This document shows positions 7,284-15,551 of a DNA stretch of 64,000 nt, one piece after another. Positions within the stretch are counted from its first letter, which is position 1, and the number at the start of each line of letters is the position of its first letter. The notes beneath the pieces were generated by a model, which had not been told where the DNA came from, ran no database searches, and was given only the letters and a program-made list of their open reading frames with translations. The DNA is from Caulobacteraceae bacterium (GTDB lineage: Bacteria > Pseudomonadota > Alphaproteobacteria > Caulobacterales > Caulobacteraceae), in NCBI GenBank assembly GCA_947475465.1, contig CANJLK010000011.1, forward strand, positions 18,559 to 82,558, given 5' to 3'. Both the position numbers and the translations under genes were made by a program.

Positions 7284-9359
7284 ATGAAAGCTCTCGTCTG
7301 CGCGTTCGCCGCGCTTGCCCTGGCCACCCCCATCGCCCACGCCCAGCCCGCCACCGACGACCCCTTCCAATGGCTGGAGGACATCGACGCGCCGCGTTCG
7401 ATGGCCTGGGTCGAGGGTCAGAACGCCAAGGCCGCCAAGCGTCTGGAGGCGGATCCGCGTTACGAGACGTTTCGGAGCGAGGCGCGCGCCATATTCACCG
7501 CCCAGGACCGCGTTCCAACGCCCCGCTTCCGGGCCGGCGGGATCGACAATTTCTGGCAGGACGCGGGCAATGTTCACGGCGTCTGGCGGCACACCAGCCT
7601 CGCCTCCTACCGAACGGCGCAGCCGCAGTGGGAGACCCTGCTGGATCTCGGTGCGCTCTCGAAAGCCGAGGGCAAGAACTGGATCTGGAAGGGCGCCGAC
7701 TGCCTGAGGCCCGCCCAGACCACCTGCCTTGTCCGCCTCTCCGACGGCGGCGGCGATGCCGTGGAGGTGCGCGAGTTCGACACCGTAACCAGGTCGTTCG
7801 TGGCCGGAGGCTTCCGGTTCGAGACCGGCAAGCAGAACATCGACTGGATCGACCGCGACACGCTCTTCGTCGGCCGCGAATGGACCCCCGGCGAAGTGAC
7901 CGCGTCCGGCTATGCCTATGTGCTCAAGATCGTGAAGCGAGGCGCCGCACCCGTAGAGGTCTTCCGGGGCCAGCCTTCCGATGTTGGCGCTACGCCGATC
8001 GTCCTGCTGGGTGAGAACGGCCACGCCGACGCCCTGCTGGTCCGCCGCACGATCACCTTTTTCGAGGGCGAGTTCAGCCTGCTCGCCGACAAGGGCCTTG
8101 CGCCGATCCCGCTGCCGCGCAAGTCCGAGTTCGACACCTATGTCGATGGCCAGGCGGTGTTCACGATCAAGGAAGCCTGGAGGGGCTTCGCCGCAGGGGC
8201 GGTGATCTCCTACGACCTGGCCGACCTGAAGCGCGACCCGGCGACGGCGAAAGCCCAGCTGGTCTATCAGCCGGGACCGCGCGAGGCCGTCGAGAGCGTC
8301 TCGTCCACTCGGGATCGGCTGGCCATCGTTCTGCTGGACAACGTCAAGGGTGCGGTGGACGTCTATGACCATAAGGCCGGCGTCTGGCTGGGGCGGCGGC
8401 TAGGCCTGCCAGCGGACGCCAACATCGTCCTCGTGGACGCAGCCGGCGACGACAACCGCATGTTTCTCAGTGTCGAGGGCTTCCTGGACGCGACAGCCCT
8501 TTGGCTGGCCGACGCCGACGACGGTCGCGTGGACCGGATCAAGGCCCTGCCGCCGCGCTTCGACGCCTCGAAGGACCTGGTCGAACAACACTTCGCCATC
8601 TCTTCGGACGGGACCAAGATCCCCTACTTCCTGGTGCGGCCCAAGGCCATGAAAGGCGATGGATCGACGCCGACCCAGATGTTCGGATATGGCGGCTTCG
8701 AGGTCGCCGAACCGCCCGCCTACATCCCCCAGATGGGCAAGCTGTGGCTGGAACGGGGCGGCGCCTATGTGATCGCCAACATCCGCGGCGGCGGCGAATT
8801 CGGACCGGCCTGGCACGAGGCGGTGCTGCGCGAGAAGCGCCAGCTGGCCTTCGACGACTTCGCCGCGGTGGCCCGCGACCTGATCGCGCGGAAGGTCACC
8901 TCGCCCAGGCGGCTGGGCATCTACGGCCGGTCCAACGGCGGGGTGCTCACCACCGTGTCCATGACCCAGCATCCGGAGCTCTGGAACGCCATCGTCATCG
9001 AGAGCCCGCTGATCGACATGCTGCGCTACAACCACTTGTCGGCAGGCGCATCTTGGGTGGGTGAATATGGCGATCCCGACGTGGCTGCCGACCGCGCCTT
9101 CATCGCCAGATATTCCGGCTATCAGAACCTGAAGTCCGGGATGAAATATCCAGAGGTCTACATCACCACCAACACCCGTGACGACCGGGTGCACCCGGGC
9201 CATGCGCGGAAGTTCGCGGCCAGGCTGGAGGCCATGGGCATCCCCTACCTGTTCTACGAACAAACCTTCGGCGGCCACGCCAACGACGCCGACCCCGAAC
9301 TCAACGCCCGCCGTTGGGCCCGGCACTATGTCTACCTGGCGCAGAAGCTGATGGATTAG
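7284..9359 (+). CDS. Prolyl oligopeptidase family serine peptidase (S9), secreted
   Basis: A 691-residue S9A-type peptidase with a signal peptide (about residues 1-19, ATPIAHA). The N-terminal propeller region begins DDPFQWLEDIDAPRSMAWV, typical of the family. The C-terminal alpha/beta-hydrolase domain has the nucleophile S550 (GRSNGGVL), acid D633/D634 (NTRDDRVHPGH) and H665 (GGHAND). It probably cleaves Pro-containing oligopeptides in the periplasm. It is monocistronic and divergent from dapF across a gap of about 80 bases. Confidence 0.93.
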   Translation: MKALVCAFAALALATPIAHAQPATDDPFQWLEDIDAPRSMAWVEGQNAKAAKRLEADPRYETFRSEARAIFTAQDRVPTPRFRAGGIDNFWQDAGNVHGVWRHTSLASYRTAQPQWETLLDLGALSKAEGKNWIWKGADCLRPAQTTCLVRLSDGGGDAVEVREFDTVTRSFVAGGFRFETGKQNIDWIDRDTLFVGREWTPGEVTASGYAYVLKIVKRGAAPVEVFRGQPSDVGATPIVLLGENGHADALLVRRTITFFEGEFSLLADKGLAPIPLPRKSEFDTYVDGQAVFTIKEAWRGFAAGAVISYDLADLKRDPATAKAQLVYQPGPREAVESVSSTRDRLAIVLLDNVKGAVDVYDHKAGVWLGRRLGLPADANIVLVDAAGDDNRMFLSVEGFLDATALWLADADDGRVDRIKALPPRFDASKDLVEQHFAISSDGTKIPYFLVRPKAMKGDGSTPTQMFGYGGFEVAEPPAYIPQMGKLWLERGGAYVIANIRGGGEFGPAWHEAVLREKRQLAFDDFAAVARDLIARKVTSPRRLGIYGRSNGGVLTTVSMTQHPELWNAIVIESPLIDMLRYNHLSAGASWVGEYGDPDVAADRAFIARYSGYQNLKSGMKYPEVYITTNTRDDRVHPGHARKFAARLEAMGIPYLFYEQTFGGHANDADPELNARRWARHYVYLAQKLMD

Positions 9360-9395
9360 CGTCGGCGCGAAGATGCAAGCACGGCCAGACCGATC

Positions 9396-9438
9396 CGCCT
9401 GAGCTCAGGCGCAGGGCCATGTTCTCGGATATGGCCCT
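9396..9438. terminator. Two adjacent hairpins between convergent genes
   Basis: A 16-bp perfect palindrome (CGCCTGAGCTCAGGCG, 9396-9411) is followed by an 8-bp stem (AGGGCCAT / ATGGCCCT, 9413-9420 and 9431-9438, 10-nt loop). They lie between the 3' ends of the peptidase and the DUF6894 gene, the second overlapping that gene's stop codon. No good U-tract follows on either strand, so a terminator role is only likely. Confidence 0.4.
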
Positions 9439-9661
9439 AACCGTCAGCGAACATGTTGATGGAAAAGAGCTTCTGATTGGCCTCGTCGGTCACGGTGACT
9501 TCAAACCGCTCGTGCGCCCAAAACTCATCCGGATTGTCCCGAAGGACTTCGGAAAGGACGACAAGGGCCGACGCCTTCGCCGCCTCAAGGTCGGGGAGTT
9601 CCGTTCCTTCCCTGTCCGGGAAGCGACGACCGTCTTCAGTGTGGAAAAAGTAGCGAGGCAT
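9437..9661 (-). CDS. DUF6894-type small protein
   Basis: A soluble protein of 74 residues beginning MPRYFFHTEDGRRFPDREGT, the typical opening of the DUF6894 family, small proteins of unknown function common in Rhizobiales and Caulobacterales. The family start (9661) is used; an in-frame ATG at 9679 would add MAQRDR. It stands alone and converges on the prolyl oligopeptidase gene. No function can be inferred. Confidence 0.7.
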   Translation of the reverse strand: MPRYFFHTEDGRRFPDREGTELPDLEAAKASALVVLSEVLRDNPDEFWAHERFEVTVTDEANQKLFSINMFADG

Positions 9662-9797
9662 CCGATCACGTTGAGCCATATCCCCAGGCTTCGCGCTAAC
9701 CTATGACATCCCGACCTCGCCCCGGTCTTGATCGCAGCCCGAGACAAGCTGGTGAGGGGCCGATTCAGCGGTGAGCTGCGGCTCACCGAGGAACCCG

Positions 9798-10388
9798 TTA
9801 GCTCTTCTCTATGGCCGTGGCGGCTTCGTCGATGAGGGCGACGACGCGGTCGATCTCCTCAGGCTTGATCGGGCGGCGGGACAGGCGAGCTTGAAGGGCC
9901 ATGCCGAGGTTGGCCATGGCGCGGCCAATGCGGGGCCTTGTGGTGTCGGCGCCCTCGGCCGCCTCGGCCATGCGGGCGAAGACGGCGTCGACGCCGGCCT
10001 GGTTGGCGGCCAGGGCTTCGCGACCGGCCTCGGTGGCCTCGAACAGCTTGCGACTGGCGTCGGGCGATGTCGGGCGGATGAAGCCCTCGTCTTCGAGCAG
10101 GGCGAGTGTCGGATAGATCACGCCAGGGCTCGGCCGATAGGCACCGCCGGTGCGGTCTTCCAGTTCCTTGATCAGTTCGTAGCCGTGGCGCGGCTGCTCG
10201 GCGATCAGGGCCAGGACGATGAAGCGAAGGTCCCCGTGTTCCAGGAACCGGCCGATCCGACCGCCGCGATGACGGCCGGGGCCGCCCCGTCCGCTCATGT
10301 GTCCGGCCAGATGGGCGCCCATGTGGCCCCAGGGACCGCGGCCGCGCCGCTCTTGGTCGTGGCCGAAAAAGTGATGGTGTCTGTGCAT
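9798..10388 (-). CDS. PadR-family transcriptional regulator with His/Gly-rich N-terminus
   Basis: A 196-residue regulator with a PadR winged helix at about residues 48-120 (FIVLALIAEQPRHGYELIKELEDRTGGAYRPSPGVIYPTLALLEDEG, cited as 53-97) and a C-terminal dimerisation helix. The first 45 residues are His/Gly/Arg-rich (MHRHHHFFGHDQERRG), suggesting metal sensing or only a flexible arm. GGAGGGGG precedes the ATG by 9 bases. A 30-bp palindrome upstream is the likely autoregulatory operator. No transporter or enzyme gene is adjacent to reveal the signal. Confidence 0.88.
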   Translation of the reverse strand: MHRHHHFFGHDQERRGRGPWGHMGAHLAGHMSGRGGPGRHRGGRIGRFLEHGDLRFIVLALIAEQPRHGYELIKELEDRTGGAYRPSPGVIYPTLALLEDEGFIRPTSPDASRKLFEATEAGREALAANQAGVDAVFARMAEAAEGADTTRPRIGRAMANLGMALQARLSRRPIKPEEIDRVVALIDEAATAIEKS

Positions 10389-10420
10389 ATCGAAAGCCCC
10401 CTCCTTAGGGGCACTATCGA

Positions 10421-10475
10421 TATATCTAAATCGTTTCCACGAGGCAAGCGTATTTAGATATGTCTAAATACGCTT
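10421..10475. promoter_or_regulatory. Palindromic operator upstream of padR
   Basis: A perfect inverted repeat with 13-bp arms (AAGCGTATTTAGA and its complement) around TATG covers 10446-10475. A related half-site (TATATCTAAAT, 10421-10431) lies nearer the gene. AT-rich ATATCTAAATA-like repeats in front of a padR gene are typical PadR binding sites. It lies between the oxyR stop and the padR start, about 58-87 bases upstream of the ATG. Confidence 0.7.
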
Positions 10476-10491
10476 TAAGATTGGCTGCCGC

Positions 10492-11388
10492 CTAGACCGT
10501 TTTCAGGGTCTCGGCGATCAGACGGCCCTCGGCCGCGCGGTTGGATCCCGCGCGCCAGGCGACGACGATCTCGCGGCTGGCATGACCGGGCGTGATGTGG
10601 CGGACCGCCACCTGGGAGGCGTCGGTGAGGCCGGCGTCGACGGCCATGGCCGGGAGGAAGGTGACGCCCAGACCCGCGCCGACCATCTGCACCAGGGTTG
10701 GCAGGGAGGTGGCGGCGAAGGCCTCCTCGCCGTCGGCGTTGCGCTGGGGCCGGATACCGCAGGCGGCCATGGCGTGGTCGCGCAGGCAGTGGCCGTCCTC
10801 CAGAAGGATCAGCTCCTCCTGTTCAAGCGCCTCGGCCGTCGTGGACTTCAGCTTGGCCAGGGGGTGGCCGACCGGCATGGCGGCGAGAAGTTCGTCATCG
10901 GAGACGTGGGCCCAGTTGAGGCCTGACATGTCGAACGGCAGGGCGATCAGGGCCGCGTCCAACTGGCCGGCCTTCAAGGACGCAATCAGCCGCTGGGTCA
11001 GGTCCTCCCGCAGGAACAGCCGCAGCTTGGGAAAGCGGCTGCGCAGCAGCGGCAGCGCGCGGGGCAGGAGGAAGGGGGCGATCGTCGGAATGACCCCCAG
11101 CCGGAAGCGGCCGGTGAGCGGCTGGCCGGCGTTCTTGGCCGCCTCGACCAGTTCCTCGGCCTCGTTGAGGATCACCGTGGCGCGCCGCAGAGCCTCCTCG
11201 CCTACCGCCGTCAGGATGATCCCGGAGCGGGCCCGGTCGACCACCGCCGCGCCAAGAGTCCGCTCCAGCTCTTGAATGCCTGAAGACAGCGTCGGCTGGG
11301 TGACGTGGGCGGCCTCGGCCGCGCGGCCGAAGCTGCCCTGTTCGGCGAGGAGCTTGAGATACTGAAGCTGGCGAAGGGTGGGGAGCAC
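10492..11388 (-). CDS. oxyR: Hydrogen peroxide-sensing LysR regulator OxyR
   Basis: A 298-residue LysR regulator: N-terminal HTH (RQLQYLKLLAEQGSFGRAAE...) and a substrate-binding-like domain. The two peroxide-reactive cysteines of OxyR are present with correct spacing, C201 and C210 in LLEDGHCLRDHAMAAC (E. coli C199/C208). Oxidation forms a disulfide that activates transcription of peroxide defence genes. It is on the same strand, 8 bases after ahpF, so ahpC-ahpF-oxyR is probably one operon with positive feedback rather than the common divergent arrangement. Confidence 0.95.
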   Translation of the reverse strand: MLPTLRQLQYLKLLAEQGSFGRAAEAAHVTQPTLSSGIQELERTLGAAVVDRARSGIILTAVGEEALRRATVILNEAEELVEAAKNAGQPLTGRFRLGVIPTIAPFLLPRALPLLRSRFPKLRLFLREDLTQRLIASLKAGQLDAALIALPFDMSGLNWAHVSDDELLAAMPVGHPLAKLKSTTAEALEQEELILLEDGHCLRDHAMAACGIRPQRNADGEEAFAATSLPTLVQMVGAGLGVTFLPAMAVDAGLTDASQVAVRHITPGHASREIVVAWRAGSNRAAEGRLIAETLKTV

Positions 11389-11396
11389 CCGCCGGC

Positions 11397-12980
11397 TCAG
11401 GCCGCCTTCGCCGCCGCCGCGACCGGCTCCTGGCGGATCAGGAAGTCAAAGGCCGACAGCGCCGCCTTTGAGCCGTCGCCCATGGCGATGACGATCTGCT
11501 TGTAGGGCGTGGTCGTCGCATCGCCCGCCGCGAAGACACCGGCAACGGACGTCTGGCCGCGGTGGTCCACCTCGATCTCGCCGCGCGGCGTCAGGGCCAC
11601 GGAACCCTTCAGCCACTCGGTGTTGGGGACCAGGCCGATCTGCACGAAGATCCCCTCCAGCTCGACCTCGTGGGCCTGATCGCTGTTGCGGTCTTTGTAG
11701 CGCAGGCCGGTGACCTTGGCGCCGTCGCCGGTGACCTCGGTCGTCAGGGCCGAGGTAATGATGCGGACGTTGGGCAGGCTGGCCAACTTGCGTTGCAAGA
11801 CCGCATCGGCGCGCAGCTCGGCGTCGAACTCGATGAGGGTGACGTGGGCGGTGATGCCGGCCAGGTCGATGGCCGCCTCGACGCCGGAATTGCCGCCGCC
11901 GATCACCGCCACGCGCTTGCCCTTGTAAAGTGGCCCGTCGCAGTGCGGGCAGTAGGCGACACCGCGATTGCGGTACTCGTCCTCGCCCGGAACGTTCATC
12001 TGCCGCCAACGCGCGCCGGGCGCCAGGACCACGGTGCGCGACTTCAGGCTGGCGCCGCTTTCGAGTTGGACCTCGATCAGGCCACCCGCCTGTGAGGGCG
12101 CCAGGAGCCCGGTCGCCGTCTGCAGGTTCATGATGTCGACGTCGTAGTCGCGGACGTGGCGCTCCAGGGCCGCCGCCATCTGCGGGCCTTCCGTATGGGG
12201 CACGGAGATGAAGTTCTCGATGCCCATGGTGTCGAGCACCTGGCCGCCGAAGCGCTGGGCGGCCACGCCGGTGCGGATGCCCTTGCGGGCCGCGTAGATC
12301 GCCGCCGCGGCGCCGGCCGGGCCGCCGCCCACCACCAGGACATCGAAGGCGTCCTTGGCCGTGATCTTTTGGGCCTCGCGGGCCGCTGCGCCGGTGTCCA
12401 GCTTGGCGAGGATTTCCTCCAGGCCCATGCGGCCCTGGCCGAAGGGCTGGCCGTTTAGCAGGATGGTGGGCACGGCCATAACCTGGCGGGCGTCAACCTC
12501 GGCCTGGAACAGCGCGCCATCGATGGCGACATGGCTGATCCTGGGGTTGAGAGCGGCCATGGTGTTCAGCGCCTGCACCACGTCGGGGCAGTTCTGGCAG
12601 CTCTGGGAGAAATAGGTCTCGAAGGCATAGTCGCCGTCCAGCGCCCGCACCCGCTCAATAACCTCCGCGTCGATCCGGGGCGGATGGCCGCCCACGTGCA
12701 GCAGGGCCAGGACCAGCGAGGTGAACTCGTGGCCGAGCGGCAGGCCGGCGAAGCGGACATGGGCGTCGCCGGCGGCGCGGGTGATCGCGAAGGAGGGCTT
12801 GCGGGCGTCCTGGCCGGCCAGACTCAGCCTGACCTTGTCCGATACAGAAACCACGTCCTCCAGCAGTTCGCGGGTCTGGCGCGAGCCTTCGCCGTCGTCC
12901 AGCGAGGCCACCAGTTCGATGGGCTCGCGCAGGTTCTGCAGATAGGCCTTGAGCTGGTCCTTCAGGTCGGCGTCCAACAT
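11397..12980 (-). CDS. ahpF: Alkyl hydroperoxide reductase subunit F
   Basis: A 527-residue flavoprotein that passes electrons from NAD(P)H to AhpC. An N-terminal double thioredoxin fold has C128/C131 (SCQNC); the thioredoxin reductase-like part has the FAD motif [12 protein letters not shown], the redox pair C344/C347 (YCPHCDG) and the NAD site VIGGGNSG. The ATG at 12980 (MLDADLK) is preferred because AAAGGA lies 8 bases upstream; the ATG at 12989 would sit directly on that ribosome site. The cysteine positions then match E. coli AhpF closely. Confidence 0.96.
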   Translation of the reverse strand: MLDADLKDQLKAYLQNLREPIELVASLDDGEGSRQTRELLEDVVSVSDKVRLSLAGQDARKPSFAITRAAGDAHVRFAGLPLGHEFTSLVLALLHVGGHPPRIDAEVIERVRALDGDYAFETYFSQSCQNCPDVVQALNTMAALNPRISHVAIDGALFQAEVDARQVMAVPTILLNGQPFGQGRMGLEEILAKLDTGAAAREAQKITAKDAFDVLVVGGGPAGAAAAIYAARKGIRTGVAAQRFGGQVLDTMGIENFISVPHTEGPQMAAALERHVRDYDVDIMNLQTATGLLAPSQAGGLIEVQLESGASLKSRTVVLAPGARWRQMNVPGEDEYRNRGVAYCPHCDGPLYKGKRVAVIGGGNSGVEAAIDLAGITAHVTLIEFDAELRADAVLQRKLASLPNVRIITSALTTEVTGDGAKVTGLRYKDRNSDQAHEVELEGIFVQIGLVPNTEWLKGSVALTPRGEIEVDHRGQTSVAGVFAAGDATTTPYKQIVIAMGDGSKAALSAFDFLIRQEPVAAAAKAA

Positions 12981-13023
12981 GGGAGGCATCCTTTCAAATT
13001 CGCCGCCGGGGGTGGCCGGAGGC

Positions 13024-13049
13024 GGCGCCGTCCGCGGTCGGACGGCGCC
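13024..13049. other. Strong hairpin between ahpC and ahpF
   Basis: A perfect 11-bp stem (GGCGCCGTCCG / CGGACGGCGCC) with a CGGT loop lies 13 bases after the ahpC stop and 43 bases before ahpF. No U-run follows in the direction of transcription. It probably protects the ahpC 3' end or weakly attenuates ahpF, giving more AhpC than AhpF; this is inference. Confidence 0.6.
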
Positions 13050-13062
13050 GGTACTGTTTCGG

Positions 13063-13626
13063 CTAGATCTTGCCGACGAGGTCGAGGGAGGGCTTCAGGG
13101 TCTTGTCGCCTTCTTCCCACTTGGCCGGGCAGACTTCACCGGGGTGGCGGGCCACGTACTGGGCAGCCTTCACCTTGCGCAGGAGTTCAGCGGCGTTGCG
13201 GCCGATGCCTTCGGCGGTGATCTCAACGGCCTGGATGACGCCGTCCGGATCGACAATGAAGGTGCCGCGGTCGGCCAGGCCCACGCCCGGGCGCATCACT
13301 TCGAAGTTGTTGGTCACCACGCCCGAGGGGTCGCCGATCATGGTGTACTTGATCTTGCCGATGGCGGGCGAGGTGTCGGACCAGGCCTTGTGGCTGAAGT
13401 GGGTGTCGGTGGAGACCGAATAGATCTCGACGCCCAGCTTCTGGAACTCGGCATAATTGTCGGCCAGGTCTTCCAGCTCGGTCGGGCAGACGAAGGTGAA
13501 GTCGGCCGGATAGAAGAAGAAGACCGACCACTTGCCCTTCAGGTCCGCGTCGCTGACGCCGACGAACTGGCCGGCCTTGAAGGCTTGGGCGGAGAAGGGT
13601 TTCACGGTTGTGTTGATGACGGACAT
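13063..13626 (-). CDS. ahpC: Peroxiredoxin AhpC
   Basis: A 187-residue typical 2-Cys peroxiredoxin reducing H2O2, alkyl hydroperoxides and peroxynitrite. Peroxidatic C47 is in DFTFVCPTE and resolving C166 in GEVCPAKW. Length and sequence match the AhpF-dependent subclass. It is the first gene of ahpC-ahpF-oxyR; a LysR-type dyad lies 75-94 bases upstream of the start. Confidence 0.97.
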   Translation of the reverse strand: MSVINTTVKPFSAQAFKAGQFVGVSDADLKGKWSVFFFYPADFTFVCPTELEDLADNYAEFQKLGVEIYSVSTDTHFSHKAWSDTSPAIGKIKYTMIGDPSGVVTNNFEVMRPGVGLADRGTFIVDPDGVIQAVEITAEGIGRNAAELLRKVKAAQYVARHPGEVCPAKWEEGDKTLKPSLDLVGKI

Positions 13627-13700
13627 GGGGCGCTCCTGGCTAATGTCGGAGCCCTAGTTAGTCGGCCGGACGCCATAGCGCCAATCGATTAAATCATCCG

Positions 13701-13720
13701 ATAGGATTGATCTAATCTAT
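13701..13720. promoter_or_regulatory. Candidate OxyR site upstream of ahpC
   Basis: An imperfect 20-bp dyad ATAGGATTGATCTAATCTAT, with ATAG/CTAT ends and a GATC centre, recalls the ATAG-N7-CTAT elements bound by OxyR. A further ATAG and CGAT lie nearer ahpC at 13675-13689. Spacing to the ahpC start is suitable for an activator. It is not a full match to the E. coli four-element consensus. Confidence 0.45.
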
Positions 13721-13730
13721 GACCTAGCCG

Positions 13731-14252
13731 CTAGTCCGGCTGGCCGGTCTCCACGTAGGACTTCAGCCGCGCCAGCTGCGCGCCGAGCACGCCGTCAACG
13801 GGCCCCGCCCAGCTCTCCGCCAGGCCACCCTTGGCATAGCCGCCCACGTCGTAGACCAGGTTGACCGCCGTCTTCCCGTCCGTCTCCTTCATCCTCAGCG
13901 CGAGATGGCCCGTGGCGCCGGTCGAGCTCAAGGGGCCAAGCGCCCCCTCGAGGATCAGGCTCTTGCCGTCGGCATAGACGACTCGCATGTGCCGCACCTG
14001 GCCGCCCGCGAGCTTTTCGCAGAAGCAGCCGCTGGCGAGGTCGATGGTCAGGTTGCGCGCGTCGCCGGACCAGCTGTGATCACTGCTCCACCAGCGTCCC
14101 GGCGTCAGAAAGGCGGCATAGACCCTGGCCGCGGGCGCGGCGATGGTCGCCTTCTCCAGCACCTCGAACCCGGCGGCGGAACGGTCCGTCACCTCGGCCC
14201 GCGCGGCGGCGGCCATGACCAGGACAACCAGGGCGGGGATCAGTCGCTTCAT
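13731..14252 (-). CDS. Exported SRPBCC/START-like protein
   Basis: A 173-residue protein with a signal peptide (MKRLIPALVVLVMAAAARA). The rest fits the SRPBCC (polyketide cyclase-like) fold: FEVLEKATIAAPAARVYAAFLTPGRWWSSDHSW at about 28-60, a central sheet and a final long helix (VDGVLGAQLARLKSYVETG). Such folds bind hydrophobic ligands, but the ligand is unknown. It is followed by murI on the same strand, whose product is unrelated. Confidence 0.75.
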   Translation of the reverse strand: MKRLIPALVVLVMAAAARAEVTDRSAAGFEVLEKATIAAPAARVYAAFLTPGRWWSSDHSWSGDARNLTIDLASGCFCEKLAGGQVRHMRVVYADGKSLILEGALGPLSSTGATGHLALRMKETDGKTAVNLVYDVGGYAKGGLAESWAGPVDGVLGAQLARLKSYVETGQPD

Positions 14253-14263
14253 CTTTGGCGCTC

Positions 14264-15115
14264 CTAGGCGGACTCGAAGCTTAGCGGGCCGCCCCAGAAG
14301 GCTTCAACCAGGCTCGACTGGGCGCCGGGGCGACCGGTCGTCAGGAAGCGACGGACAGCCCCCGAGCCCATGGCGTACTCCGGGTGGCGCTCGAAATAGC
14401 GGGCCAGGGCGTCGGCGGTCGCCTGCGGCTGGTGGATGAGGGGCGTCCGGGGCGGGAGGGCGTCCCGGAACAGGTCGGCGACGATCTCGTAGTGGGTGCA
14501 GCCAAGGATCGCCCGGTCCGGCGGCCGCCCGATGCGCAGGGTGATCGCCCGCACCTGGCCCTCGACCTCGGCCGCCAGCACGCCGCGCGGCGCCCCCTGT
14601 TCGATCAGGCCGGCCAGGTCTGGGCAGGGCTGGGAAAAAACCGCGACATCCTGACGGCGCTTATCGATCTCGATCTCGTAGACGCGGGAGTTCGCCGTGG
14701 CGGGTGTCGAGAACACCGCCAGGATGTCGAGCTTCTCCACCTTGTCGCCGCGCCGCTCGGCCTCGTGCTCCCAGGGGAGGCCAGTCGCGGCCTCGATGGT
14801 CGGCACGATGATGCCCAGGACATTGACCGGGCGGCCCAGCGCGCGGCGGTAGTGGGGCAGCCAGGTCTGCTGCAGTCGCCGCAGCGCGATCCCCGAAGCG
14901 GTGTTGCAGGCCAGGACCACCAGGTCGCAGCCCTGCGCGAACAGGCGTTCGCAGCCCGCCCGGGTGAGGGCCACGATCTCTTCCCCAGGCCGACCGCCAT
15001 AGGGGGTGTTAGCCTGGTCGGCGAGGTAGATGAAATCGGCGCTCGGGAACCGCTCAACCAGCCGGTGATGGACCGACAGCCCGCCCACCCCGGAATCGAA
15101 AACGCCGATGGCCAT
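14264..15115 (-). CDS. murI: Glutamate racemase
   Basis: A 283-residue cofactor-independent racemase making D-glutamate for peptidoglycan. Family motifs are present: FDSGVGGLSV near the start, the first catalytic cysteine in ACNTASG and the second in LGCTHYE. The start (MAIGVFDSGVGG) leaves the usual short N-terminus. It is divergent from the small gene plus TetR pair. Confidence 0.95.
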   Translation of the reverse strand: MAIGVFDSGVGGLSVHHRLVERFPSADFIYLADQANTPYGGRPGEEIVALTRAGCERLFAQGCDLVVLACNTASGIALRRLQQTWLPHYRRALGRPVNVLGIIVPTIEAATGLPWEHEAERRGDKVEKLDILAVFSTPATANSRVYEIEIDKRRQDVAVFSQPCPDLAGLIEQGAPRGVLAAEVEGQVRAITLRIGRPPDRAILGCTHYEIVADLFRDALPPRTPLIHQPQATADALARYFERHPEYAMGSGAVRRFLTTGRPGAQSSLVEAFWGGPLSFESA

Positions 15116-15172
15116 GAATCGCTGTTAGCCCCCGCGCGGCGCCGCGTCCATGGGTCAGGTGAGCCCCAAAAC

Positions 15173-15204
15173 TTGACAATATTGTCAGGCTGACATAGTT
15201 GTCA
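15173..15204 (+). promoter_or_regulatory. Twin palindromic operators over the promoter of the TetR pair
   Basis: Two 14-bp palindromes, TGACAATATTGTCA (15174-15187) and TGACATAGTTGTCA (15191-15204), share the half-site TGACA and are 17 bases apart centre to centre. The first contains a good -35 hexamer (TTGACA, 15173-15178) and the second covers the -10 position, so a bound regulator would block the promoter. Autoregulation by the TetR protein encoded downstream is the simplest reading. Confidence 0.7.
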
Positions 15205-15290
15205 TTTTGAACTCGTCCTTCACAGCGCATTTTCGATGCGCTCCCAGGGAAGCGCCGGGCCCATCGTCGTCAGCCTCACCTGGAATCCCT

Positions 15291-15551
15291 ATGTCTCCGT
15301 CCAACCTGCCGCCACGGCCCTCCGAGGCCGCTCCCAATACACCCGACCAGATCGCTCAGGAGATCGACGTCCAGACCGCGCTGGCCCTGTCCCGGGCCGC
15401 AACCCAGGCGCTGCGCGCCATGGGGCCGCTCAGCCGTCACGCCATCGAAGACGCCGTGGAGGCGGAGATCGCGCTGCAGGACCTGCGCGAGGGCGTTGTA
15501 CCCAGCATCGTGACCGCCATGCTCCGCGCCGAGATCGCAGAGGCCGCGTGA
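15291..15551 (+). CDS. Small hypothetical protein co-transcribed with a TetR regulator
   Basis: An 86-residue soluble protein (MSPSNLPPRPSEAAPNTPDQ...) with a disordered Pro-rich start and a helical remainder (EIDVQTALALSRAATQALRA, then AIEDAVEAEIALQDLREGV). The ATG at 15291 is chosen; the frame is open back to a TTG at 15207, which lies on the operator. Its stop overlaps the GTG start of the TetR gene, so the two are translationally coupled and may act together. I do not recognise a family. Confidence 0.6.
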   Translation: MSPSNLPPRPSEAAPNTPDQIAQEIDVQTALALSRAATQALRAMGPLSRHAIEDAVEAEIALQDLREGVVPSIVTAMLRAEIAEAA

